Positions 51,798 to 61,559 of a stretch of 64,000 nucleotides of DNA are shown here, piece after piece; within the stretch, counting starts at the first letter, position 1, and each line of letters starts with the position of its first letter. The position numbers and the translations under genes are program-made. Under the pieces are notes generated by a model. That model did no database searches. It was not told the DNA's origin and was given only the letters and a program-made list of their open reading frames with translations. The DNA lies in contig NZ_WTWY01000013.1 of NCBI RefSeq assembly GCF_009870825.1, positions 5,430-69,429 on the forward strand, written 5' to 3'. The DNA is from Paenibacillus sp. USDA918EY (GTDB lineage: Bacteria > Bacillota > Bacilli > Paenibacillales > Paenibacillaceae).

Positions 51798-53255
51798 ATG
51801 GCCGGAATCTCAAGCCCTACCCGATTAACGGGTTTTAGCGGGACGTTGGATACGGAAAGCCTGATCCAAAAATTAATGAAGGCAGAGCGGTTGCCGTTAG
51901 ATAATGTCCAGAAAAAAAAGCAGTTCACGTTATGGAAACGTGAAGATTATCAGACGATGAATACGACGCTGCTTTCATTCCGCAATACGGTAAACAATTT
52001 GCGTTTCGAGAAAAATTTTGAAAAGGTCACGGCAACCTCTTCGAACACTTCTGTTATTAGCATTACATCCAACGGGACAAACGTTGGAACAAGCAATGTT
52101 ACAGTTACGCAACTGGCAGAGTCTGCTACATTGATCGGCGGAGCAGTATCCGCAAAATCTTCAGACACTGTTAATGTGTCGGGGACAGTAACAATTGAAG
52201 GGGCTTTGGGAAGTACGGATGTTACCTTTACCTCCGGTCAATCGACCATTGATTCCATTGTGAAAGATATTAACAGCAAATCTGCTTTGACAGGTGTTAC
52301 AGCCAGCTTTGATCAGAGCAGTGGACGATTGTTTTTAACTTCAGCGAGTACCGGGGCGAAATCCAAGGTCAATGTTACTGGTGCAGAATTTTCCTCCCTT
52401 TTTAACCTAACTGGCACAAGCGCTAGCGGGAAAGACGCAGAGTATACGGTAAACGGCACCAAAATCACCGCTAGTTCCAACAATGTAACGATTGGTGGAG
52501 CTCAAGTGATGCTAAGCGGTATTGGGACTGCGTCAATTGGAAGCAAGGCTGACAGAAGTAGCATTATTGACGATATTAAAAAATTCGTAGAGCAATACAA
52601 TTCTCTGATCGATACGTTTTACAAAGCTTATACTACCAAACAAAACCGTAATTACGAGCCGTTAACGGATGAACAACGGGATGCGATGTCTGAATCCCAG
52701 ATTGAAAAGTGGGAGAAAACAGCAAGGGAAGGCACGCTTTATAATGATTCAATTTTGAAAGATTCTCTTTCAAATATGCGACAGGCCTTAAATATGCCGT
52801 TAAACGCGCCAAAGGGTCAAATTTCCATACTTTCGGAAATCGGCATCACCGTAAAATCGGACTGGCGTGAGAACGGCAAGCTTGAAATTGACGAAGCCAA
52901 ATTGGAAGCAGCCATCAATACGAATTTCGATCAGGTGAAACAGTTGTTTGTTATGTCTTCCTCCGGACCGGAAGTAGCGGGTAAAAGCAACCTTGGGATT
53001 GCAGACCGTTTGTACAATATCGTAAATGATCAAATGGATGCGATTAAAAAGAAAATCGGCCTGGGTTCGATCGACGCTTTGGACGATAGTGTCATGGGGA
53101 AACAGCTTAAAGAGCTTTCCGAGCAGGAAGCAAAGTGGAAATCCAAGCTCCAAGATATTGAAGACCGATATTATAAACAGTTTTCAGCAATGGAGCAGGC
53201 CATCCAAAAGCTGAATTCACAGCAATCTTCTTTTGCATCCTTGCTTGGCGGTTAA
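51798..53255 (+). CDS. fliD: Filament cap protein FliD (HAP2)
   Basis: Caps the growing filament and folds incoming flagellin. The 485-residue protein has the N-terminal FliD domain (RLTGFSGTLDTESLIQKLMK, LDNVQKKKQFTLWKREDYQ), a middle domain starting near residue 85 and the C-terminal domain FVEQYNSLIDTFY ... LLGG with coiled-coil ends. The ribosome site AGGGGAGGGAGA precedes the ATG. Confidence 0.95.
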   Translation: MAGISSPTRLTGFSGTLDTESLIQKLMKAERLPLDNVQKKKQFTLWKREDYQTMNTTLLSFRNTVNNLRFEKNFEKVTATSSNTSVISITSNGTNVGTSNVTVTQLAESATLIGGAVSAKSSDTVNVSGTVTIEGALGSTDVTFTSGQSTIDSIVKDINSKSALTGVTASFDQSSGRLFLTSASTGAKSKVNVTGAEFSSLFNLTGTSASGKDAEYTVNGTKITASSNNVTIGGAQVMLSGIGTASIGSKADRSSIIDDIKKFVEQYNSLIDTFYKAYTTKQNRNYEPLTDEQRDAMSESQIEKWEKTAREGTLYNDSILKDSLSNMRQALNMPLNAPKGQISILSEIGITVKSDWRENGKLEIDEAKLEAAINTNFDQVKQLFVMSSSGPEVAGKSNLGIADRLYNIVNDQMDAIKKKIGLGSIDALDDSVMGKQLKELSEQEAKWKSKLQDIEDRYYKQFSAMEQAIQKLNSQQSSFASLLGG

Positions 53256-53308
53256 GTGCACTGACTCAACATTTACTGACAATAAAATGACTGATGGAGA
53301 GGGTAACA

Positions 53309-53689
53309 ATGCAAAACGCGGTACAACAGCAATATTTGAAGGTTCAGGTTGAGACGGCGAGTCCTGGAGAATTGACGTTAATGTTATATCAGGAAATGAA
53401 CAAATCCTTGCTGATAGCCAAACGTTTGTATGCTCAAAATCAATTCGAGGAAATGAATGAATCACTTCATAAGGTTCGGACAATTTTAAACGAATTGATT
53501 ATAACACTGAACATGAAATACGAAATTGCACAGAACTTGCACCAATTATATGATTTTTACATTCGACATATCGCAGACTTTATGATTCAAAGAGACGAAA
53601 AAATGCTGGACGATGTCATTGAGTTTGCACAAGGGATGGTCGAAACCTGGAAAAAAGCGCTTCTTTCATTAAAAAAGGGTGGAAATTAA
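53309..53689 (+). CDS. fliS: Flagellin export chaperone FliS
   Basis: Binds unfolded flagellin C-termini before export. The 126-residue four-helix protein shows YLKVQVETASPGELTLMLY, NESLHKVRTILNELIITLN and LYDFYIRHI. The start is ATG at 53309 with GGAGAGGG 6 nt upstream; the ATG at 53294 lies before that site. Its 3' end is 3 nt from the next start. Confidence 0.95.
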   Translation: MQNAVQQQYLKVQVETASPGELTLMLYQEMNKSLLIAKRLYAQNQFEEMNESLHKVRTILNELIITLNMKYEIAQNLHQLYDFYIRHIADFMIQRDEKMLDDVIEFAQGMVETWKKALLSLKKGGN

Positions 53690-53692
53690 ACG

Positions 53693-54040
53693 ATGGTTGA
53701 TAAGAATGTTAGCCTGGGTAACTCTATTGATGAAATTCTTTTAATTTATCAAAACATTCTTCAGAACCCCTCTTTTAAAATGTATGAAGAAAACGCTAAT
53801 AGGTTGGATCAACTTTATGAAGATGTTAAAAATCAACCCATCACTTCCGAGGATAAAGTTAAAATCGCACAAATCCTCGAATTGAATGAACAGGTCATTC
53901 AGGTCATTTTAAACGAAAAAGTAATGTTGAGTCAGGAAATCATCATGTTTGAGAAAAAAAAGCAGGCTACAAACTACTATGGAAAGTTGTCGAATACTTA
54001 TGATGTCGGCGCTTTTTTTGTGGATTTTAAAAGTAAATAG
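53693..54040 (+). CDS. fliT: FliT-like flagellar chaperone
   Basis: 115 residues, probably helical, with a coiled-coil-prone middle (ENANRLDQLYEDVKNQ, EQVIQVILNEKVMLSQEIIM). Sequence recognition is weak; the call rests on size, helical character and position directly after fliS, where Bacilli carry fliT, the chaperone of FliD. The C-terminus (NTYDVGAFFVDFKSK) is not distinctive. It is translationally coupled to fliS (3 nt apart). Confidence 0.7.
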   Translation: MVDKNVSLGNSIDEILLIYQNILQNPSFKMYEENANRLDQLYEDVKNQPITSEDKVKIAQILELNEQVIQVILNEKVMLSQEIIMFEKKKQATNYYGKLSNTYDVGAFFVDFKSK

Positions 54041-54058
54041 TCTAATAGGAGGCTCTCC

Positions 54059-57000
54059 ATGAAGGGAATATCTAAATATATTTATTTTCTCCTTATTTTT
54101 GTACTCGTTGCAGCACCATTCCCTTGGACGTCCAACGTAGCCGCAGCTTCGGATACCAGCGTGCAAGTTGCCAAAACCATAGATCCTGCCAAAATTTTTG
54201 AAGGTGAAGAGGCAAAGGTGACATTGAACATCCAAGGTTCACCGGATGTAAACATTATTAAACCCAATGATATCATTTTGATCATCGACCGTTCAGGAAG
54301 TATGGCCCCAACCTATGGTCCAAACAAAGGCGAAGATAAAATGAAAAATGCGAAAGATGCAGCCAAAGGGTTTATCGATTTGGTTGACTTTTCCAAACAT
54401 CGGGTTGGCGTTGTGGATTTTGCAAGCAATATCAGCTATAAGGATTTATCGACAAATCCTTCCGACTTGAAATCCTATATCGACAAAATTACAGCAAACG
54501 GTGGTACTGGTACAAAAGCCGCTATTGCTAAAGCCCAGGATTTGCTTAAAAATCATAGACCAGATGCTCAGCCGGTCATCATTCTGATGACGGACGGTGA
54601 GGCTACGGAGCCAGCTCCAAACGATTATGCCCGGCAAGTAGCTTTGGAACAAGCTAATAATGCCAAAAATGAAGGAGTTATTTTCTATACGATTGCGCTT
54701 TTGCAGCCCAATGAGGACCCTGAAAAGAGTGCGCCTAACCTACTGATGAAGGAAATGGCTACGACCGCCCAGCATCATCATTTTGTACTCGGTTCCGTTG
54801 GTTTGGCTGAAATATACGCAGCGATTGTTCAAGAGATCGGTTTATCAAGTGCTTATAATGTCACTGTTACAGATACGGTTGCTCCGGAATTTGAAATCGT
54901 TCCCGATTCATACAAAGACAACATTCCTCAGCCTGTCGTGTCTGGAAATACTTTGACTTGGAAATTCAATGAACTGAAAAAAGACATGCTTACGTTTAAT
55001 TACAAAATTAAACACAAAACAGGTGCCAAGGTAGGTGTTCTTTCCGTTGGGGAAAAGGACGTTCATGTAAAATATGACGATTATCTTGGGAAGCCTCACG
55101 AAACTGATATTGTAAACCCAACAATAACGGTATCTTATCATGCGCCGGAAATCACTTCCGTCGTTGAGGATCATGGGAAAATTGCCGGCGGCGAATCAGT
55201 CGTGATTAACGGCAAATACTTTCTCCCTGATTCGGTCGTGCTATTTGGCACAACCCCAGCCGGCTCAGTTCAATATGTCGACTCCACAAAACTGATCGTG
55301 ACTGCACCAAGCGGAACGCAGGGCTCCGTTGATCTTAAGGTTACGAACAAGGATGGGCAGTTCGCGACGGCAAAATACAGATATTATGCGGATCCAGTCA
55401 TTACCTCCGTTACGCCAAATCAAGGGCCATTGAAAGGTGAAAATACGGTCACGATTGAAGGAAATTACTTCATGGCAGGAGCAACCGTATGGTTCGGAGA
55501 CCAGCAAGCAGTCGTTTCTTCGATAACGCCAACAAAAATTGTCGTAAAGGCTCCTGCGTCTGCAACTGAAAAATCGGTGGATGTTAGAGTTGTAAATGAA
55601 GATCGAACAGAGGCTGTATCTTTCAAGGCGTATTCGTATGTCTCCGGACCGCAAATTACGTCTTTGACGCCGAATCAAGGATTGACCACGGGAGGGCAGG
55701 AAGTCACCGTTACAGGTGAAAAGTTCATTGATGGAGCAAAAGTATATTTTGACAGCACCGAAGTGCCGGCTGTCTTTGTTTCGCCTGCAATGCTTAAAAT
55801 AGTAACTCCACAGTGGCCAAAAGCGGGGTCAGTCAAAGTTAAAGTCGTTAATCCGGATGGACAGCAAACCGAGCTTGCCAACGGATACACTTATACTTAT
55901 CCGAAGCCGGAAATTACTTCGGTCGATCCAAACAGCGGATCGGTGTTTGGCGGAACCTTGATGCATATTTACGGTAAAGGTTTTCTAAGTGGGGCCAAAG
56001 TTTATTTTGATAATACGCTACTGACACAAACCACTTTTACAAACAGTAATGAGATTCTAGTTAGAACCCCTGCATGGAACAAGGGCGAGGCTGTTGATGT
56101 GAGGGTCGTGAATCCAGATGGTCAAGATGCAGTATTGGCTGACGGATTCACTTACCAACTGCCTGCACCGCCAAAGCTAGATTCGATTTCTCCTGCTGAA
56201 GGTCCTCAGGCTGGGGGAACTGTAGTAACCCTGACCGGTGCCGGATTCCGTGCAGGATTGAAGGTTTATTTTGATAGTACATTAGTCAGCACAAGTTCCT
56301 TAACGGATACCAAAGTCACGCTGACAACACCGAAATGGACAACTGCAGAAAAAGTGGATATTAAAGTAGTTGATAACTATGGTCAGGAATCAATTCTAAC
56401 GGATGCTTTTGAATACTTGGCACCACCTCCTCCACCAGCACCTAAGATTTTGAGCGTAACTCCTAATTCGGGACCTCAAGCTGGAGGAACTTTAGTAAGC
56501 ATTAACGGTTCCGATTTTGTTAGTGGGGCAAAGGTTTATCTCAATGATAAGGATGTAACATCTGGCTCAACATTTAGCAGCAAAACTTTGATATATCTCA
56601 AAACGCCTGCCTGGGCCAAGGCAGAATCTGTATCTGTTAAAGTCGTAAACCCTGACAATCTGTTTGCTGTACTGGATCAGGCATTTACCTATGACCCGTT
56701 GCCTGCACCTGAAATAACAACGGTCACCCCGAATAAAGGGCCTGTTGCAGGAGGAACAGTTTTAGCGCTTCAAGGTAAAAATTTTGTGAACGGGGCTACA
56801 TTGAAATTAGGAGCCAAGGACGTTACAGTAACTTTTGTATCTGCAGCCCAACTTCAATTCAAAACCCCGGCGTGGAGTACAGGAGAATCGGTTGACATTA
56901 TAGTTACAAACCCGGATGGGCAAAAAGCTGTGCTGGAGAAAGGTTATACGTTTGAAACTCCACCACCGCCTCCGGCGCCGGTGATCTCAAACATTACGCC

Positions 57001-58303
57001 GGATAACGGCGAAATGGCTGGTGGAACTCTTGTATATATTAATGGTTCCAATTTTGTCAGCGGGGCGAAAGTCTACTTTGATAGTATTTCTGTAGCAACC
57101 ACTCTAAATAGTTCTTCGCAGTTGATTGTACGTAGTCCGGCGTGGACAACGGCTGAGTCCGTTGATATCAGAGTCGTGAATCCGGATCAACAGGAAGTTA
57201 TGCTAAAAGATGCCTTTACTTATAATGCACCGCCAAAGAAACCTGAGCCAATCATTACTGAGGTCAAACCTTCCGAAGGTGAAACAACGGGTGGTCAGAT
57301 CATTGATGTAACGGGGCAAAATTTTGAATCAGGTACAAAGGTATATTTTAATGATACCTTAGCTGCCACGACATTCTATAATTCAACAACGCTAAAAGTG
57401 AAAACGCCTGTTTGGGCAAAAGCAGAGTCTGTCAACATTAAGGTCGTAAACCCCGATAATCAAGAGGCCATTTTAACGGGCGGATTTACTTTCATCCTGC
57501 CACCCCCGCCTCCAGCACCGGTTGTACAATCTGTTTCGCCTTCAGAAGTGGCCATTACGGGTGGAACGATTGTTACCATTACAGGTAAAAATTTTGTCAA
57601 TGGTGCAAAGGTAAAGTTAGGCAATACCAATGTGGCAGTTACTTTTATGAGTTCAACTCAACTGGCTATTAAAACTCCTGTATGGGCCCAACCGGAAGCT
57701 GTTGACGTCACCGTGCAAAATCCAGATAATCAAATCGGGGTGTTGAATGGTGGTTTGAAGTTTGTTTTAGGACCTCCGCCAGTGATTTCCTCGATAACTC
57801 CAAATTCTGCTGTGAATACGGGTGGAGATATCATTGCTATTGCCGGTTCGAACTTTAATTCTTCAAGCAAGGTATTTATCAATAATGTGGAAGCAGCGAC
57901 CACACTTTACAGTTCTACGGATTTGCGTGCGAGAGTGCCTGCATCGACAGTGGTAGGCCCCGTAGATGTAAAGGTAATCAATGTTAATGATGGCCAGTTT
58001 GTGGTGGCAACAGGGGGGTTAACCTATAAGGCTCCAGCGCCGAAACCTGGGCCAACCATTACTTCAATTTCTCCGAACAATGGTTCAAAGGCAGGCGGCT
58101 ATATTATCAATGTTTACGGTACCAATTTTGCAAGCACAACGAAAGTATATGTAAATAATGTTATTGCTCCTTCTACATTTTATGGCGCAACACAACTATT
58201 AATCAGAGTGCCTGCCTCATCTGTAACGGGGCCAGTCACGATTAAAGTAGAAAATGCAGACGGACAGATTTTCGAGGCAGTTAACGGATTTACGTACAAT
58301 TAA
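54059..58303 (+). CDS. Secreted von Willebrand A protein with twelve IPT/TIG repeats
   Basis: 1414 residues. Signal peptide about 1-31. VWA domain about 70-265 with a full MIDAS metal site: DRSGSM at 77-82, the Thr in GGTGTKAAI, and MTDGEATE near 180. A beta-rich linker (about 270-360) leads to twelve IPT/TIG repeats of about 85 residues to the C-terminus (pattern PxITSVTPNxGxxxGGTxVxIxGxNF, then AKVYF and VxVVNPDGQ), several joined by APPPPPAP linkers. No SLH, LPXTG, lipobox or C-terminal membrane helix is present, so the anchoring route is unknown. AGGAGG lies 9 nt before the ATG, and the gene begins 18 nt after fliT with no terminator, so it is probably cotranscribed with fliD-fliS-fliT. 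An adhesin or filament-associated role is inferred. Confidence 0.88.
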   Translation: MKGISKYIYFLLIFVLVAAPFPWTSNVAAASDTSVQVAKTIDPAKIFEGEEAKVTLNIQGSPDVNIIKPNDIILIIDRSGSMAPTYGPNKGEDKMKNAKDAAKGFIDLVDFSKHRVGVVDFASNISYKDLSTNPSDLKSYIDKITANGGTGTKAAIAKAQDLLKNHRPDAQPVIILMTDGEATEPAPNDYARQVALEQANNAKNEGVIFYTIALLQPNEDPEKSAPNLLMKEMATTAQHHHFVLGSVGLAEIYAAIVQEIGLSSAYNVTVTDTVAPEFEIVPDSYKDNIPQPVVSGNTLTWKFNELKKDMLTFNYKIKHKTGAKVGVLSVGEKDVHVKYDDYLGKPHETDIVNPTITVSYHAPEITSVVEDHGKIAGGESVVINGKYFLPDSVVLFGTTPAGSVQYVDSTKLIVTAPSGTQGSVDLKVTNKDGQFATAKYRYYADPVITSVTPNQGPLKGENTVTIEGNYFMAGATVWFGDQQAVVSSITPTKIVVKAPASATEKSVDVRVVNEDRTEAVSFKAYSYVSGPQITSLTPNQGLTTGGQEVTVTGEKFIDGAKVYFDSTEVPAVFVSPAMLKIVTPQWPKAGSVKVKVVNPDGQQTELANGYTYTYPKPEITSVDPNSGSVFGGTLMHIYGKGFLSGAKVYFDNTLLTQTTFTNSNEILVRTPAWNKGEAVDVRVVNPDGQDAVLADGFTYQLPAPPKLDSISPAEGPQAGGTVVTLTGAGFRAGLKVYFDSTLVSTSSLTDTKVTLTTPKWTTAEKVDIKVVDNYGQESILTDAFEYLAPPPPPAPKILSVTPNSGPQAGGTLVSINGSDFVSGAKVYLNDKDVTSGSTFSSKTLIYLKTPAWAKAESVSVKVVNPDNLFAVLDQAFTYDPLPAPEITTVTPNKGPVAGGTVLALQGKNFVNGATLKLGAKDVTVTFVSAAQLQFKTPAWSTGESVDIIVTNPDGQKAVLEKGYTFETPPPPPAPVISNITPDNGEMAGGTLVYINGSNFVSGAKVYFDSISVATTLNSSSQLIVRSPAWTTAESVDIRVVNPDQQEVMLKDAFTYNAPPKKPEPIITEVKPSEGETTGGQIIDVTGQNFESGTKVYFNDTLAATTFYNSTTLKVKTPVWAKAESVNIKVVNPDNQEAILTGGFTFILPPPPPAPVVQSVSPSEVAITGGTIVTITGKNFVNGAKVKLGNTNVAVTFMSSTQLAIKTPVWAQPEAVDVTVQNPDNQIGVLNGGLKFVLGPPPVISSITPNSAVNTGGDIIAIAGSNFNSSSKVFINNVEAATTLYSSTDLRARVPASTVVGPVDVKVINVNDGQFVVATGGLTYKAPAPKPGPTITSISPNNGSKAGGYIINVYGTNFASTTKVYVNNVIAPSTFYGATQLLIRVPASSVTGPVTIKVENADGQIFEAVNGFTYN

Positions 58304-58316
58304 ATGATGATACTAA

Positions 58317-58350
58317 AATTAACGGGTGTCCTAAGCGGCACCCGTTAATT
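58317..58350 (+). terminator. 12-bp hairpin after the VWA-IPT gene
   Basis: AATTAACGGGTG pairs perfectly with CACCCGTTAATT over a 10-nt loop. It lacks a T run, so termination may be partial, and the next ribosome site is only a few bases away. Confidence 0.5.
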
Positions 58351-58367
58351 CATAAGGTGGTTGAGAA

Positions 58368-59462
58368 ATGGATAATATTTCAATAAGCGTATGTATGATC
58401 ACAAAAAATGAAGAGAACTATATTGGGAAAGCGATAAGTTCCGTAAGGCCATTTGTAGAAGAGATCATTGTGGTAGACCATAATTCAACGGACTTAACAC
58501 CCTATCTAGCCAAAGAAGCAGGAGCTATAGTTTTCAGACAGCCATGGAAAGACGATTTTGCAGCGGCTCGAAATTTTAGCATTACAAAGGCTAATCATCC
58601 CTACATTTTAATAATGGATGCAGACGAGACATTGGACTCCGATTTGGAGTCATTGCATGCAGCTTGTAGACAAATGAGGGATCATCCAGGTACAGCTGCT
58701 AGATTTGAGATTCAGAACGTTACAAATGATGGTTCTGTCATTACATGGGCTACTAGATTATTTCCAAACCTACCGGAATTTCGTTATCAAGGCCGTATTC
58801 ATGAACAACTGCTTGCAGGTGGGGGAACAATTCCTACATGGGATACTCCTATCAAGTTAAAGCACTATGGTTATCTAAGTGATCAAATTCAAAGCAAACA
58901 AAAAATTGAACGGAATTTAAAACTGCTGATGTCGGAACTTGAAAGCAATCCAATCGATCCTTATATAAACTTTCAAGTGGCCCGAACATATGAACAGAAC
59001 CGACAATGGGAACTTGCGTCCTATTACTACCATAACGCTGTAGAGAGAATCAACGGCACTGTTTTTCCTCATTATCACAGTACGTTGCTATTGCATTTGC
59101 TAAAATGTCTTATTTATTTAAAGAATTGGGATCTATTTTTAGAAATAATTCATTATGCACTCGAAATTTATCCGGATTATACCGATTTATATTATATATA
59201 TGGAACTGCAGTGATTGAATCTCAAAACGTGGAGTGGTTCCCTGCTATTCCTCAAATTTTTGAGAGTTGCCTTTCGCTAGGTGAAGCTGATGGCAGAAAA
59301 TATGAAACGACGAAAGGAGTAGGCAGCTACCTGGCTCATTATAACCTTGGACTGTATTTTGAAATAACGGGCACTATATCCAAAGCTATATACCATTACA
59401 GCCAAAGCAAGGAACTTGTTTACGATTCGGCCGGAGTAAGGTTGAATACACTAATTCAATAG
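58368..59462 (+). CDS. GT2 glycosyltransferase with C-terminal helical repeats
   Basis: 364 residues. GT2 domain about 5-190: SVCMITKNEENYIGKAISSV, EIIVVDHNSTDLTPYLAKEA, and the metal-binding DAD of ILIMDADETLD near residue 84. The C-terminal half (about 195-360) is helical with a TPR-like character (ELASYYYHNAVERI, LAHYNLGLYFEITGTISKAI). It starts inside an accessory block after the flagellar genes. A likely role is addition of a sugar to flagellin or another surface protein; the substrate is not known. Confidence 0.85.
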   Translation: MDNISISVCMITKNEENYIGKAISSVRPFVEEIIVVDHNSTDLTPYLAKEAGAIVFRQPWKDDFAAARNFSITKANHPYILIMDADETLDSDLESLHAACRQMRDHPGTAARFEIQNVTNDGSVITWATRLFPNLPEFRYQGRIHEQLLAGGGTIPTWDTPIKLKHYGYLSDQIQSKQKIERNLKLLMSELESNPIDPYINFQVARTYEQNRQWELASYYYHNAVERINGTVFPHYHSTLLLHLLKCLIYLKNWDLFLEIIHYALEIYPDYTDLYYIYGTAVIESQNVEWFPAIPQIFESCLSLGEADGRKYETTKGVGSYLAHYNLGLYFEITGTISKAIYHYSQSKELVYDSAGVRLNTLIQ

Positions 59463-59478
59463 TATTGGAGTTCTTAAA

Positions 59479-61377
59479 ATGACCTTATCAAAAATATCCC
59501 TTTGCATGATCGTAAAAAATGAAGAACGTTGTCTAGAAAGATGTTTGGAAAGCGTTAAGGATGTTGTGAGTGAGATCATCATTGTAGACACCGGATCTAC
59601 GGACAGCACTTTAGATATTGCAAAAAAATATACGGATCACGTATATCATTACGAATGGAACAATGATTTTTCCGATGCCAGAAATTACGCACTGCAGTAT
59701 GCTACGGGTGACTTTATCCTTCATCTCGATGCGGACGAATATATAGGCAAAAATAAGGAGTCCCTGTTAATGCCTTTGGACCAGGACTATTATTACGTAA
59801 GAATTCGAAATGACCTTGGCCATGGTGTGGCCGAAGTTCATCGATTTATACGCCTGTTTCGAAACGATCCCGTACTTCGTTATGAGGGAGCTTTGCATGA
59901 GCAGGTAGACATGTCAAAACACCCGCATTTAAAACCAGGATTAATTGATGCGGTCATCTACCATGATGGTTACTTGGAGGATATTGTACGAGAAAAGTCC
60001 AAGAAGAAGCGCAATATGAAAATCATTCAAGATGAAGTAAAGAAAAATCCTAACGCATTTAATTATTTTAATCTTGGTGTTCAGTTTTCTCTTGAAGATC
60101 GGCATACAGAAGCATTAAAAGCATTTCAGAAGGCGTACAGTCTTGGGAAAGGGACTTCTTATGCTCCGCGTATTTTGATGTTTATAATGAAAAGTTTATC
60201 CGAAATGGGGAGAAACGAAGAGGCTGTTGCAGTAGGGGAAGACAGCGCAATTTTATATGCCGATCATGCTGACTTTCAATATCGGCTTGGTCTTATATAC
60301 GAAAATGTTGGTTATGACAAAGATGCGGAACAGTGTTTCCTGAAATGCTTGGAAATAGGCGAAGCCAGAAATGCGTTACAATTTAACCATTATGAGGGTA
60401 CAGCATCTTATCTTGCACATGGGAAACTAGCGGAATTGTACCTACGTAATGGCCAGCATGAGTTAGCTAAAAAACACTTTTTGAAGGCTGTTCAAGAAGC
60501 GCCCGACCTTTCTTTCTTGATACAGGTATTTATTGAGTTATTCCCTAGTTTAAGAGGAAACGAATTTGTGGATGCCTTATTCAAAATATGGCCATTTAAC
60601 GATTTAAAGAGAGTAGAGCAAATGGTTTCTGTACTGTATAGCCTTCGTCACCCGGGAGCATTAGATCTTGTCCGATGCTATAAGGTGAAAGTTCCAGTGG
60701 AATTCGAAGGTTGGGCCGCAACATTGGAAGGAGACTACTCTGCGGCGAAACGAATTTGGAGTGAAATTGAGCATGTTAGAGATGCCTTTTTCGGGGATTT
60801 AATCTTACTCGGCGTTTTGAGTCATGATCCTGATCCATTAATACAGAATCGCCATGTGTTTAGTTTGAGGAACAGGGAATGGAGATGGTGGAATAGTCTT
60901 GTTTGCGGTGAAGAGCTTCCAGAAATGCCTTTCTCAAAAGAAATGAAAGAACAGCTCATTAAATTGGTGAACATCCTCATCAGGCTAGGGCAATTTACAA
61001 GCTTAGAGCAATTAATACATGCCTCAAGTCAGCCTATATTTAGATTTATTATTGCCGATCAATTAAATAAAAAAGGCTTTAAAGAAATAGCCCTTGACAT
61101 TATCGTTGAATCCTCTGAATCATCTGAAAATGTTGAAATCTATGCTTTAGTAAGAGACATACTTAGAGATTTGGGGAATGTAGATGATGCATTGTATTAT
61201 GCGAAACAAGCATACGGCGTCTTGCCTAATTATAGTAACGGCTATCAACTATTAAAATTACTTGAAACCTGCAATCAGATCGTTGAGGCAAGAGAAGTCC
61301 AATCTGAACTTATGAATCTTGAACCCAAGTCATTATGGTTTAATAAAACTTATAAGATCTTCAGTTCATTAACCTAA
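59479..61377 (+). CDS. GT2 glycosyltransferase with TPR-like repeats
   Basis: 632 residues, paralogous in its first 230 residues to the gene before it (ISLCMIVKNEERCLERCLES, EIIIVDTGSTDSTLDIA, HYEWNNDFSDARNYAL, metal-binding LDADEY near 86). The rest (about 195-625) is a long array of TPR-like helical hairpins (FNYFNLGVQFSLEDRHTEAL, ADFQYRLGLIYENVGYDKDA). TPR regions in such enzymes often hold the protein acceptor. It follows the first GT2 by 16 nt, indicating an operon. The composition is more AT-rich than the surface and flagellar genes upstream. Confidence 0.85.
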   Translation: MTLSKISLCMIVKNEERCLERCLESVKDVVSEIIIVDTGSTDSTLDIAKKYTDHVYHYEWNNDFSDARNYALQYATGDFILHLDADEYIGKNKESLLMPLDQDYYYVRIRNDLGHGVAEVHRFIRLFRNDPVLRYEGALHEQVDMSKHPHLKPGLIDAVIYHDGYLEDIVREKSKKKRNMKIIQDEVKKNPNAFNYFNLGVQFSLEDRHTEALKAFQKAYSLGKGTSYAPRILMFIMKSLSEMGRNEEAVAVGEDSAILYADHADFQYRLGLIYENVGYDKDAEQCFLKCLEIGEARNALQFNHYEGTASYLAHGKLAELYLRNGQHELAKKHFLKAVQEAPDLSFLIQVFIELFPSLRGNEFVDALFKIWPFNDLKRVEQMVSVLYSLRHPGALDLVRCYKVKVPVEFEGWAATLEGDYSAAKRIWSEIEHVRDAFFGDLILLGVLSHDPDPLIQNRHVFSLRNREWRWWNSLVCGEELPEMPFSKEMKEQLIKLVNILIRLGQFTSLEQLIHASSQPIFRFIIADQLNKKGFKEIALDIIVESSESSENVEIYALVRDILRDLGNVDDALYYAKQAYGVLPNYSNGYQLLKLLETCNQIVEAREVQSELMNLEPKSLWFNKTYKIFSSLT

Positions 61378-61410
61378 TATAAACTGAGCGACACTGAAGT
61401 GGCGACAACC

Positions 61411-61559
61411 ATGTTTCAGAAGGGGGGATTATCATACTTCGACAAGTCTTATCAATTCAACACCATAAACAAGTTGAAGATTTCAAAACCATTTCTTTTT
61501 ACAAGAGAAACCTATACCCAAAGCCTAGTAACAGCAAGACTTTCCATATTGTTTATGTA
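61411..61559 (+). other. 5' part of the GT4 gene lacking a usable in-frame start
   Basis: In the frame of the downstream GT4 gene, 61398-61559 is open and encodes family-like sequence just before the ATG (KTFHIVYVMNHVSICGG), but contains no ATG, GTG or TTG. AGGGGGG at 61421-61427 resembles a ribosome site, yet the following codons are ATT, ATC, ATA. An ATG at 61411 lies in another frame; one extra G in the six-G run at 61422-61427 would join it to the GT4 frame. Confidence 0.65.
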
